DNA from: Gaiellasilicea sp963850995
Lineage (GTDB): Bacteria; Actinomycetota; Thermoleophilia; Gaiellales; Gaiellaceae
Length of the DNA: 64,000 bases
NCBI GenBank assembly: GCA_963850995.1
Contig: CAWKNQ010000016.1
Span: 124,001-188,000 of the forward strand
Direction of reading: 5' to 3'
The notes under the pieces were generated by a model. That model was not told where the DNA came from, made no database searches, and saw only the letters and a program-made list of their open reading frames with translations. This document shows, piece after piece, positions 44,864 to 52,478 of the stretch. Each line of letters begins with the position of its first letter. The first letter of the stretch is position 1. Position numbers and translations under genes: made by a program.

Positions 44864-45469
44864 ATGCCGTTCACCCTGCCGGACCTGCCCTACGACCACG
44901 CTGCGCTCGAGCCGACGATCGACGCGCGCACGATGGAGATCCACCACGGGAAGCACCACCAGGCCTACGTCGACAACGCCAACAAGGCGCTCGAAGGGAC
45001 CGACCTCGTAGATGCCCCGGTCGAGGAGCTGCTGACAAAGCTCGACTCGCTTCCCGAGGACAAGCGCGCCGCGGTCCGCAACAACGCTGGCGGCCATGCC
45101 AACCATTCGCTCTTCTGGACGATCATGGGCCCGGGCGGAGGCGGCGAGCCGTCGGGCGCGCTCGCGGAGGCGATCGGATCGACGTTCGGGGGCCTCGACG
45201 CGCTCAAGGAGCAGGTGAACGACGCCGGGGTCAAGCGCTTCGGCAGCGGCTGGACGTGGCTCGTCGTCGACGGCGGCTCGCTCGCCGTGACGTCGACCGC
45301 GAACCAGGACTCGCCGCTGTCCGAGGGGAAGACCCCGATTCTCGGCATCGACGTCTGGGAGCACGCCTACTACCTCACCTACCAGAACCGCCGTCCCGAC
45401 TATCTGGCGGCCTGGTGGGACGTCGTCAACTGGGACGAGGTGGCGAGGCGGTACGAAGCCGCCGGCTGA
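44864..45469 (+). CDS. sodA: Superoxide dismutase, Mn/Fe type
   Basis: 201 residues with AAGGAG before the ATG. A canonical enzyme: FTLPDLPYDHAALEPTIDAR, MEIHHGKHHQAYVDNANKAL (first His ligand and gateway His/Tyr), NNAGGHANHSLFWTIMGP (second His) and GIDVWEHAYYLTYQNRRPDY (Asp and third His). It converts superoxide to oxygen and peroxide in the cytosol. GGPGGG-type and Gln/His positions suggest Mn or cambialistic use, which I cannot settle by eye. Confidence 0.96.
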   Translation: MPFTLPDLPYDHAALEPTIDARTMEIHHGKHHQAYVDNANKALEGTDLVDAPVEELLTKLDSLPEDKRAAVRNNAGGHANHSLFWTIMGPGGGGEPSGALAEAIGSTFGGLDALKEQVNDAGVKRFGSGWTWLVVDGGSLAVTSTANQDSPLSEGKTPILGIDVWEHAYYLTYQNRRPDYLAAWWDVVNWDEVARRYEAAG

Positions 45470-45472
45470 GCC

Positions 45473-46333
45473 CTACTTCACCCGTCGGTACGTGATCTCG
45501 CGGCTGAAGCCCGCGAGATAGCCGGCGCCCGCCTGGTTCACGGACATCGCGATCCGCAGGCGGGACGCGCCGAGTGGGACGAGCGCGCGGAAGCGCGCCC
45601 GTGAGTTGAGGTCGAGCGAGACACGCTTGATCGTCACCCACTGGCCGAAGCTCGAGAGGCGCTGCAACTGCACCTGCTTCGTCGCCATCGAGCGGCCGGC
45701 AAAGACGCGCGTGAGGAAGCCGTTGAGGCGGCCGAACGAGATCGTGGGAGCCACGGCCGTCGTGATCACGAGGCTCCGCCCGGTCTTCCAGAGCGCCTGG
45801 TACGTGGTCAGGATCTTCGGCTGCGTGACGAGGCTGAAGGTGCCGTCGGCGCCGGTGAGCACGGTCGCGAGCACGATCTGCGACGCCTGGCCGTAGGGCT
45901 GATGGACGATCTGCACCTGCTCTCCCGCCTGCCTGCTGTTGATCTGGCCGGAGAGCGTGACGGCAGCTCCGTACGAGACCTGGGGCAGCGAGGTCGCGAG
46001 CGAGACTGCGGGCGGCGCGCCGGCGACTCGGATCGTTCCGTTGACGCGGGGGTTGAGAGCGTCGCGGTAGCGGTACGTCCCGGCGACCGTGAACGTGAAC
46101 GAGTAGGTCCGGCCGGGACGGAGCACGGGCGAGGCGAACGTCCCCGTCGTCGAGACGACCTGGTGGTCGCGGTTGTCGACGTTGCGCCATCTGATCGTGT
46201 CGCCGGCGACGATGCTCACCGTCGCGGGCGAGAACGAGCTCCGCAGGATCTGGACCCCCCTCGTCGCGGCATCCGCCTCCGGCGCGAGCGCGAATACTGT
46301 GAGCAACGGCAGAACCAGCAGAATACGTCTCAT
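45473..46333 (-). CDS. Secreted cupredoxin-like protein lacking the copper Cys
   Basis: 286 residues with a signal peptide (RRILLVLPLLTVFALAPEADA). The first domain resembles plastocyanin: SSFSPATVSIVAGDTIRWRN and VDNRDHQVVST keep one His, but the loop that should read with Cys, His and Met is YRYRDALNPRVNGTIRV, so three of four copper ligands are missing. An Ig-like domain follows (VSLATSLPQVSYGAAVTLSG) and a strand-rich C-terminus. Probably a structural or binding protein at the cell surface. It ends three bases from sodA. Confidence 0.75.
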   Translation of the reverse strand: MRRILLVLPLLTVFALAPEADAATRGVQILRSSFSPATVSIVAGDTIRWRNVDNRDHQVVSTTGTFASPVLRPGRTYSFTFTVAGTYRYRDALNPRVNGTIRVAGAPPAVSLATSLPQVSYGAAVTLSGQINSRQAGEQVQIVHQPYGQASQIVLATVLTGADGTFSLVTQPKILTTYQALWKTGRSLVITTAVAPTISFGRLNGFLTRVFAGRSMATKQVQLQRLSSFGQWVTIKRVSLDLNSRARFRALVPLGASRLRIAMSVNQAGAGYLAGFSREITYRRVK

Positions 46334-46371
46334 GTCGCGAAGGATTCCACGCCGCCTGAGGTGCTACGCCT

Positions 46372-47079
46372 CTGCGGCGACGAATTTACGTCCCCCGAAA
46401 GAGAATTAACGAGTCCCGTACACGCGCCCTCGTCACCGGCGGCACCGGCAAGCTCGGCTCGGGCATCGTGCGGCGGCTCGAGGCGGAGGGCTGGCTCGTT
46501 CTCGCCGCGGGGCGGAAGGACGGCGACCTGACGGGCGCGGCCGGAGCGCGCGCGCTGGTCGAGCGGGCGAGCGGCGAGCTCGGCGGGCTGGACGTCGTCG
46601 TCAACGCCGCGTCCGCCGGTTTTACGCCCAGGCAGTTCGAGCACGTGTCGGAGGAGGAGGTGGACGCAGCGCTCGGCGCAACCGTGAAAGGCAGCTTCTT
46701 CGTCACCCAGGCGGCGGCGCCACACCTGCGCGCGACGCGCGGCCTCGTCGTCATGGTCGAGGACGTCGCGGCGTACCAGCCGTGGCCGTCGTTCGCTGCC
46801 CACTGCGCGGCGAAGGCGGCACAGGCGATGCTTACCCGCGTGCTCGCCCGCGCCCTCGCCCCGGACGTCCGCGTGTGCGGCGTCGCGCCCGGCCCGGTCG
46901 CGGTCGACCCCGACCAGGAAGAGCGGCGCGCCGCCGAGACCGCGCTCGGCCGGGTCGGGTCGGCGGACGACGTCGCCGGGGCGATCCTCTACCTCGCCGG
47001 CGCGAGCTTCGTCACCGGAGCCACGATCGCCGTCGACGGGGGACGGCTGCTCCAATCCGCAGGGAGGATCCATGCGTAG
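46372..47079 (+). CDS. Short-chain dehydrogenase/reductase (start uncertain)
   Basis: About 225-235 residues. The NAD(P) fold opens ALVTGGTGKLGSGIVRRLEAE; then NAASAGFT, a catalytic region with VEDVAAYQPWPSFAAHCAAKA where the usual YxxxK is replaced by HxxxK, and GVAPGPVAV. No ATG, GTG or TTG precedes the nucleotide-binding motif in frame: CTG 46372 (eight bases after GAGGTG) or ATT 46405 are the only candidates, or the frame is broken upstream. The change of catalytic Tyr to His makes normal activity doubtful. Confidence 0.78.
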   Translation: MRRRIYVPRKRINESRTRALVTGGTGKLGSGIVRRLEAEGWLVLAAGRKDGDLTGAAGARALVERASGELGGLDVVVNAASAGFTPRQFEHVSEEEVDAALGATVKGSFFVTQAAAPHLRATRGLVVMVEDVAAYQPWPSFAAHCAAKAAQAMLTRVLARALAPDVRVCGVAPGPVAVDPDQEERRAAETALGRVGSADDVAGAILYLAGASFVTGATIAVDGGRLLQSAGRIHA

Positions 47080-47154
47080 TCCGTGTGCATGGGTACGGCG
47101 TTGACCCTCGACCGTCCCGTCGTGCCTCACGCGGCCCGAGCCTCGAGCATCGGC

Positions 47155-47703
47155 ATGGCGCCCAACGGAGAGCCGACGGACAGCGAGCTGATCGAACGCG
47201 TCGGCGACGGCGACCGCGACGCGTTCGAGGAGCTCTACCGGCGCTATACGCGCCCGGTGTTCGGGCTCGCCCTGCGGCGGCTCGGCGACCGCGGCCGCGC
47301 CGAGGACGCGTTCCAGGACGCGTTCGCCGCGATCTGGCGTTCGGCGGCGAGCTTCGACCCGGAGCGAGGACAGGGCGGAGCCTGGCTCTACACGGTCGCT
47401 CGTAACGCGATCGTCGACGGCGCCCGCCGGCGGCCCGAGCCGCCGCTGGAGGCACCCGACGAGCCGTCGCCCGAGGACGGACCGGCCGAGCACGCCGAGG
47501 CATCGTGGCTCGCCTGGCGTGTGCACGGCGCGCTCGAGCAGCTGCCGGCCCACGAGCGGCCCGTGATCGAGCTCGCCTACTGGGGCGGTCTCTCGCAGAG
47601 CGAGATCTCGGCGCGCCTGCACGTGCCGCTCGGGACTGTGAAGACGAGAACGCGGAGCGCGCTTTCCCGCCTTGCCGATCTGCTGGAGGACGAACTTTCG
47701 TGA
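47155..47703 (+). CDS. ECF-family sigma factor
   Basis: About 182 residues from ATG 47155 (earlier starts at 47083 or 47089 are possible). Region 2 reads DAFEELYRRYTRPVFGLALR with AEDAFQDAFAAIWRSAASFD, and region 4 reads LPAHERPVIELAYWGGLSQSE with VPLGTVKTRTRSALSRLADL. The stop overlaps the GTG of the next gene, a membrane anti-sigma factor, giving the usual sigma/anti-sigma pair. Stimulus unknown. Confidence 0.92.
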   Translation: MAPNGEPTDSELIERVGDGDRDAFEELYRRYTRPVFGLALRRLGDRGRAEDAFQDAFAAIWRSAASFDPERGQGGAWLYTVARNAIVDGARRRPEPPLEAPDEPSPEDGPAEHAEASWLAWRVHGALEQLPAHERPVIELAYWGGLSQSEISARLHVPLGTVKTRTRSALSRLADLLEDELS

Positions 47704-48281
47704 ACGACGCGAACGATCGGCTGCACGAGCTCGTCGGCGACGTGGACGACCCGCGCGAGCACGACCGGCTCCGGCGCGTGCACGAGCTGCTCCTCTCGGT
47801 CGACCCGCCGCCCGACGTCCCACACTCGCTCCGCGCCCCGGCGACGGAGGAGTCGGTGCAGCAGCCCGCGCAACGCCGCTGGCGCCCGGCCCTGGTAGCG
47901 CTCGCGGCCACGCTCGCCGCCTTCGCTTTCGGCACCGGCTACTGGGCCGGGAGCCAGGACGAGGACCCGATACGGGTGATCGAGATGGCGGCCACGAGCG
48001 AGGGAAGCGACGCGTTCGCCTCGATCGAGCTGCTCCCCGAGGACGAGGCCGGCAACTGGCCGATGAACGTGATCCTGCGCGGGCTCGAGCCGAGCCGGAA
48101 CCGGCAGGACTACTACGAGCTGTGGCTGACGAGGGATGGCGAGCTCGCCGACTCCTGCGGGCGCTTCATGGTGCGCGCCGGAGAGACGAACGTCGTGCTC
48201 ACGGTGCCGTACGGGTTCCGGCGCTACGACGGCTGGGTCGTCACCCGCGCCGGCTCGGACCGCCCGCTGCTCACGACGTAG
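47700..48281 (+). CDS. Anti-sigma factor, RskA-like C-terminal domain
   Basis: 193 residues from a GTG overlapping the sigma stop. A helical cytoplasmic part (HDRLRRVHELLLSVDPPPD) has no HxxxCxxC zinc motif. One membrane helix (RPALVALAATLAAFAFGTGY) leads to an external domain (DYYELWLTRDGELADSCGRF, VPYGFRRYDGWVVTR) matching the RskA family. It should hold the ECF sigma at the membrane until an external signal releases it. Confidence 0.88.
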   Translation: MNDANDRLHELVGDVDDPREHDRLRRVHELLLSVDPPPDVPHSLRAPATEESVQQPAQRRWRPALVALAATLAAFAFGTGYWAGSQDEDPIRVIEMAATSEGSDAFASIELLPEDEAGNWPMNVILRGLEPSRNRQDYYELWLTRDGELADSCGRFMVRAGETNVVLTVPYGFRRYDGWVVTRAGSDRPLLTT

Positions 48282-48378
48282 GGCTCTTCGGCTCCCAGAG
48301 CTCGAAGCGGTTGCCCTCCGGGTCGACCGCCCAGCCGAAGCGGCTGTACTCCTGCTCCTCGACCTTCTCGTCGACTAG
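48271..48378 (-). pseudogene. 3' remnant of a VOC/glyoxalase gene
   Basis: Some 35 codons in one frame read VDEKVEEQEYSRFGWAVDPE then GNRFELWEPKSPTS, the typical last strand of a VOC-fold protein (FGWAVDPEGNRFELWEP). No upstream part survives; the fragment begins where thyX ends and overlaps the anti-sigma stop on the other strand. Confidence 0.55.
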
Positions 48379-49082
48379 GGCGCGGTGCGGTCGTTCGCCA
48401 CGAACGCGTCGTACGTGATCGGCATGCGGTCGGCGAGGAACCGCTCGCACGCCTCCGCGTAGAGCCTGATCTCGCGCTGGGCCGTGTCGGCGGCGCGAAG
48501 CGAGACGAAGTTCATCAACGCCCGCGCGTTGACCGTCCAGTAGAACTCGGTGTAGGCGCCGACCGGCAGCACCGAACGGGCGAGCTCGCGCGCCACGCCC
48601 TCCTCGACGAGCCGCGTGTAGGTCGCGTAGGCGATGTCGTAGACGGCCTGGAGCTCCTCGCGCGTGCGCTCGGCGAGCTCCGGGTCGACCGGCTCGAACG
48701 AGTACGCGCCCGGCTTGCCGACCTGGCTGCGGACGTCCTCGAGCTCGGGGACGTAGAAGTCGTCGGTCGCCTTCGCGTAGCGCATCGAGAACTCGTTGAA
48801 CGAGCCGATCCGGTGCCGGAACCACTCGCGCGCGACGAAGATCGGACAGCGGATGTGGAAGCGGAAGGAGTTGTGCTCGAACGGCGTCCCGTGCCTGTCG
48901 CGCATCAGGAAGCGGATCAGTCCGGCGTCGGCGTCGTCCACCTCCTCGCGGCGGCGCGCGAAGCTGACCCGGGCGGCGTTGACGACGGAGAGGTCGTCTG
49001 CCATTGCGTCGTCGAGGCGGACGAAGCCGTGGTCGAGGACGGAGATGGAGCGGTCGGGTATCACTTCGCTCGTGACGGCCAC
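48375..49082 (-). CDS. thyX: FAD-dependent thymidylate synthase
   Basis: 235 residues with the ThyX signature RHRIGSFNEFSMRY near residue 88, and supporting stretches HGTPFEHNSFRFHIRCPIFV and LPVGAYTEFYWTVNARALMN. The enzyme methylates dUMP using methylenetetrahydrofolate and FAD. The folate genes fhs and fchA lie nearby. The GTG start at 49082 overlaps the divergent DUF72 start by 11 bases; GTG 49064 is an alternative. Confidence 0.95.
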   Translation of the reverse strand: MAVTSEVIPDRSISVLDHGFVRLDDAMADDLSVVNAARVSFARRREEVDDADAGLIRFLMRDRHGTPFEHNSFRFHIRCPIFVAREWFRHRIGSFNEFSMRYAKATDDFYVPELEDVRSQVGKPGAYSFEPVDPELAERTREELQAVYDIAYATYTRLVEEGVARELARSVLPVGAYTEFYWTVNARALMNFVSLRAADTAQREIRLYAEACERFLADRMPITYDAFVANDRTAP

Positions 49083-49743
49083 CCAACCGAGGCTAGCGCG
49101 AATCTCGGACGGGCAGTTCTACGTCGGCTCGTCAGGGTGGTCGTATCCGTCGTGGCGGCCGGATTTCTATCCCGCCGGGCTCGCGAACGAGGACTTCCTC
49201 TCCTTCTACGCGCAGCGGCTGCCGTCGGTCGAGCTGAACTCGACCGGCTACCGGCTTCCGTCCGAGGAGCAGTTCGCCCGCTGGGCGGAACAGGCGCCCG
49301 CGGGGTTCCGGTTCGCGGTGAAGATGCCGCCGCAGGCGCTGCGCGCGCTCGGCACGTTCGAGGAGAGGGTGCGCCGGCTCGGCGAGCGCCTCGGGCCGGT
49401 GCGTGTGGTCGTCGATCGCCCCAGGGACGACGGCTTGCTCGCCCTGCTCCACGGCTCGACCGGTCTGCGGCTCGCACTCGACCTCCGCCACGAGAGCTGG
49501 GACGGCGTCGACGTCTCGCCCGCGGTGCGCGTCGGCGACTGGGACGGCGACGCGCCCTTCCGCTACCTCCGCTTTCGCGACCCGCCCTACACCGACGAGA
49601 CGCTGGTCGAGCTCGCGGCACGCATTCGCCCGCTGCTCGCCGCGGGGACCGAGGTCTTCGCGTACTTCCGCCACGAGGACACGCCGACCGCGGTCACGTA
49701 CGCCGCGCGGCTGCTCGAGCTCGTCCGCGCGGAGGAGCGCTGA
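49072..49743 (+). CDS. DUF72 family protein
   Basis: 223 residues. The N-terminus FYVGSSGWSYPSWRPDFYPAG and later LPSVELNSTGYRLPSEEQFA, FRFAVKMPPQALRALGTFEE and EVFAYFRHEDTPTAVTYAAR match the TIM-barrel DUF72 family (YecE-like). The activity is not known. GTG 49072 is the most upstream start that suits the fold. It faces thyX head to head with overlapping starts, so at least one of the two messages is probably leaderless. Confidence 0.88.
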   Translation: MTATQPRLARISDGQFYVGSSGWSYPSWRPDFYPAGLANEDFLSFYAQRLPSVELNSTGYRLPSEEQFARWAEQAPAGFRFAVKMPPQALRALGTFEERVRRLGERLGPVRVVVDRPRDDGLLALLHGSTGLRLALDLRHESWDGVDVSPAVRVGDWDGDAPFRYLRFRDPPYTDETLVELAARIRPLLAAGTEVFAYFRHEDTPTAVTYAARLLELVRAEER

Positions 49744-49793
49744 TCGATCCACCGGCCGATGCGCGCAGGAAAGCGGCGGCGTAGCGTGAACTC

Positions 49794-49880
49794 ATGTCCC
49801 CCGTGCTCCCGTTCCTCGTCGCCCTCCTCCCGTTCGCCGGCCTGATCGGCCCGCTCGTGTGGATGGCGCGAATGTCGTGA
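49794..49880 (+). CDS. 28-residue membrane peptide
   Basis: A short frame, MSPVLPFLVALLPFAGLIGP then LVWMARMS, forms one membrane helix with a basic end. It stands alone between DUF72 and the cold-shock gene. No strong ribosome-binding site is visible, so it may be chance, but the complete start-helix-stop structure deserves mention. Confidence 0.35.
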   Translation: MSPVLPFLVALLPFAGLIGPLVWMARMS

Positions 49881-49938
49881 GATTACGGCTACACTGCGCC
49901 GCGTTCAGTCGATAGAGCGCGTACCTGCGGTGCCCCAG

Positions 49939-49977
49939 CACCTCTCTTACCGTTCGTGACTCATTGGTAAGGAGGTG
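49939..49977 (+). promoter_or_regulatory. Leader hairpin masking the ribosome-binding site of the cold-shock gene
   Basis: CACCTCTCTTACC (49939-49951) pairs with GGTAAGGAGGTG (49966-49977) over 12 base pairs with one bulged T and a 14-base loop. The right arm contains the whole Shine-Dalgarno sequence AAGGAGGTG, seven bases before the start codon. Such a stem would block initiation unless melted or bound, as in translational switches. Confidence 0.65.
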
Positions 49978-49984
49978 TATTTCT

Positions 49985-50188
49985 ATGGCAGCAGGAACCG
50001 TTAAGTGGTTCGACAACGCGAAGGGCTACGGCTTCATCGCGCCCGAGGACGGAGGCAAGGACCTCTTCGTCCACCACACCGGCATCGCCGGCGATGGCTT
50101 CAAGTCCCTCGACGAGGGTGCGAAGGTCGAGTTCGAGGCTCGCGAGGGCCAGAAGGGCCCCGAGGCTTTCAACGTCCTCGCCGTCTAG
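49985..50188 (+). CDS. Cold-shock domain protein
   Basis: 67 residues, a single CSD barrel that binds single-stranded nucleic acid. RNP1 is KGYGFIAPED and RNP2 is DLFVHHTGI; the protein begins AAGTVKWFDNAKGYGF. Such proteins melt RNA structure and support translation in the cold. The ribosome-binding site is strong but buried in a leader hairpin, pointing to control at translation. Confidence 0.96.
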   Translation: MAAGTVKWFDNAKGYGFIAPEDGGKDLFVHHTGIAGDGFKSLDEGAKVEFEAREGQKGPEAFNVLAV

Positions 50189-50246
50189 GCGATTTGCGTC
50201 TCGCGGCGGCCGGTTCACGCCGGCCGCCGCGCCGACGTGTCCCAGG

Positions 50247-50283
50247 GGGACGTGTCCCAGGGACAGTCCCTAGGACACGTCCC
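50247..50283. repeat. REP palindrome, copy 2, overlapping the end of fchA
   Basis: GGGACGTGTCCCAGGGAC, then A, then the complement with one mismatch (GTCCCTAGGACACGTCCC). A partial extra unit, GACGTGTCCCAGGG, sits at 50234-50247. The mismatch creates CTAG, which gives the TAG stop of fchA on the minus strand. Confidence 0.9.
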
Positions 50284-50815
50284 GAACAGACACTGCGCCT
50301 GCGGCTCCGGCCGCACGCGCCGCCAGCTCGCGCGTCTTGATGACGCGGTCGTCACCGTCGTCTGCGTTGATTGCGACGAGACGGGCGGCAATCGACGCTG
50401 CCGCAGCCGCGAGGTCGGCGCTCGCCGCGGCGTCGCCGAAGAGGTTGGGATTGCCCTCAGCCGCGACCAGCGCGGCCAGCTCGGCGACCTCGGCGGCGAT
50501 GATGGCGATCTCGTACGGAATCGCGACGATCTGCTCGACCGTGTCCGGGATGCGGGCGGCCAAGAACGCGCCATATGCGGCTGCATCCGCGTCGGCGAGC
50601 GGCTCGGCGCGCGCGCGGAGCTCCTCGGCGCGACGGACGATCTCGGATCTGCGCTCCCATCCGTCGGGCGCGAACCGCGCTGCCATCGAGGTGAGCCCAG
50701 CCGCCAGGGACGCGGCGACAGCGGCAGCGGCACCGCCTCCGGGCGCAGGCGTCCGAGCGGGTACAGCGTCGAGGAACTCTCCCAGGCTCTGGTCGAGGAA
50801 GCTAGAAGAGCCCAA
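50270..50815 (-). CDS. fchA: Formimidoyltetrahydrofolate cyclodeaminase-like protein
   Basis: 181 residues starting at TTG 50815, overlapping the end of fhs by 14 bases. The family pattern is clear: FLDQSLGEFLDAVPARTPAP and GGGAAAAVAASLAAGLTSMA, then the helical AAAYGAFLAARIPDTVEQIV. FchA-type proteins act as cyclodeaminase or methenyl-THF cyclohydrolase. The last codons (RDVS then stop) come from the REP palindrome, so the natural C-terminus has been replaced. Confidence 0.88.
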   Translation of the reverse strand: MGSSSFLDQSLGEFLDAVPARTPAPGGGAAAAVAASLAAGLTSMAARFAPDGWERRSEIVRRAEELRARAEPLADADAAAYGAFLAARIPDTVEQIVAIPYEIAIIAAEVAELAALVAAEGNPNLFGDAAASADLAAAAASIAARLVAINADDGDDRVIKTRELAARAAGAAGAVSVRDVS

Positions 50816-52469
50816 CCGTGAGGCCGTCCTCGTCGATATCGACGTTGAAGGCCGCAGGGTTGGCGCCGAGCCCCGGCATCGTCTGCATCGTGCCGCACAG
50901 CGCGACCAGCCAGCCGGCCCCCGTGTAAGCGCGTACGTCCCGCACGGTCAGCTCGAAGCCCGTCGGCGCGTTTACGAGCTCGGGATCGTGCGAGAGCGAG
51001 AGGTGCGTCTTCGCCATGCAGATCGGCAGCCGATCGAGGCCGCCTGCCGCGTACTGCCGGATCTTGTTCTTCGCGGTCTGGAGGAACACCACGCTCCCGG
51101 CTCCGTAGACACGGGTCGCGATCGCTTCGATCTTCTCCTCGATCGTTGCTTCGATCGCGTACGTGAAATCGAACGCATTCGGATGGTCGGCGGCGTCGAC
51201 CACGGCCTCGGCGAGCGCAGCCGCGCCGACGCCGCCGCGCTCGAAGGCCTCGTTCAGCTCCGCAGCGTGCGCCCCGTGCTCGAGCGCGAGCTTGCGCACG
51301 AGCTCGACCTCGTCGTCCGTGTCGCCCGGAAACCGGTTCACGGCGACGACGGCGCGCAGCCCGAACCCGGCCACGATCTCGAGATGCCGGCGTAGATTGT
51401 CGGCTCCTCGTTCGATCGCGTCGGGTCCGCCGTCTGGGTCGCCGCCGTGGTGCTTCAGCGCCTTCGCCGTCGCGACGAGCACGACGGCGCTCGGGCTGAG
51501 ATCCCCGGCGCGGCAGACGATGTTGAGGAACTTCTCCATCCCCATGTCGGCGCCGAAGCCCGACTCGGTGACGACGTAGTCGCCGAGCTTCAGCGCAACG
51601 AGGTCGGCGACGAGCGAGTTGTTGCCGTGCGCGATATTTGCGAACGGCCCGCAATGGACGAGCGCCGGCTGGCCCTCGAGCGTCTGGACGAGGTTCGGCT
51701 TGAGCGCGTCCTTGAGCAGGACGGTCATCGCGCCGGCCGCGCGGAGCTGCTCGGCGAGCACGGGCTTGCCGTCGAAGGTGTAGGCGACCGTGATCGCGCC
51801 CAGCCGCGTGCGCAGGTCGTGTAAGTCGCGCGCGACCGCGACGATGGCCATCACCTCGGATGCAGCGGTGATGTCGAAGCCCGACTGGCGGACGTAGCCG
51901 TTGGCACGGCCGCCGAGGCCGATCGCGATGTCGCGCAGGGCGCGGTCGTTGATGTCGACGCAGCGGCGCCAGCCGACTGAGAGCGGATCGATCCGGAGCT
52001 CGTTCCCGTGCAGGATGTGCGCCTCGAGCAGCGCCGCGAGCAGGTTGTTCGCGGCGCCGATCGCGTGGATGTCGCCGGTGAAGTGGAGATTGAGGTCCTC
52101 CATCGGCACCACCTGTGCGTAGCCGCCCCCGGCCGCGCCTCCCTTGATCCCGAACACGGGGCCGAGCGACGCCTCGCGGATGCAGAGCACCGGCCTGCGA
52201 CCGATGTGGCCGAGTCCCTGCGTGAGCGAGACGGATGTGGTTGTCTTGCCCTCGCCTGCCCTCGTGGGCGTGATCGCCGTGACGCAGATCAGCTTCCCGT
52301 CAGCCGTGTCGCGGAGACGGTCGAGGACGCCGAGGTCGATCTTCGCCTTGGTGCGGCCGTACGGCTCGACCTCGTCCGGCTCGAGCCCGGCCTCTGCCGC
52401 AATCTCCTCGATCGGGCGCAGCGTCGCCGCCTGCGCGATCTCGAGACTCGAGGGCATCTCGGTGCGCAC
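50802..52469 (-). CDS. fhs: Formate-tetrahydrofolate ligase
   Basis: 555 intact residues. The P-loop-like motif ITPTRAGEGKTTTSVSLTQG lies near residue 68, followed by REASLGPVFGIKGGAAGGGY and the conserved FDITAASEVMAIVAVARDL. The enzyme joins formate to tetrahydrofolate using ATP. With FchA it supplies methenyl-THF for purine and, after reduction, thymidylate synthesis; ThyX lies 2 kb away. Length fits the family. Confidence 0.97.
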   Translation of the reverse strand: MRTEMPSSLEIAQAATLRPIEEIAAEAGLEPDEVEPYGRTKAKIDLGVLDRLRDTADGKLICVTAITPTRAGEGKTTTSVSLTQGLGHIGRRPVLCIREASLGPVFGIKGGAAGGGYAQVVPMEDLNLHFTGDIHAIGAANNLLAALLEAHILHGNELRIDPLSVGWRRCVDINDRALRDIAIGLGGRANGYVRQSGFDITAASEVMAIVAVARDLHDLRTRLGAITVAYTFDGKPVLAEQLRAAGAMTVLLKDALKPNLVQTLEGQPALVHCGPFANIAHGNNSLVADLVALKLGDYVVTESGFGADMGMEKFLNIVCRAGDLSPSAVVLVATAKALKHHGGDPDGGPDAIERGADNLRRHLEIVAGFGLRAVVAVNRFPGDTDDEVELVRKLALEHGAHAAELNEAFERGGVGAAALAEAVVDAADHPNAFDFTYAIEATIEEKIEAIATRVYGAGSVVFLQTAKNKIRQYAAGGLDRLPICMAKTHLSLSHDPELVNAPTGFELTVRDVRAYTGAGWLVALCGTMQTMPGLGANPAAFNVDIDEDGLTVGLF

Positions 52470-52478
52470 GAGGGGAGC

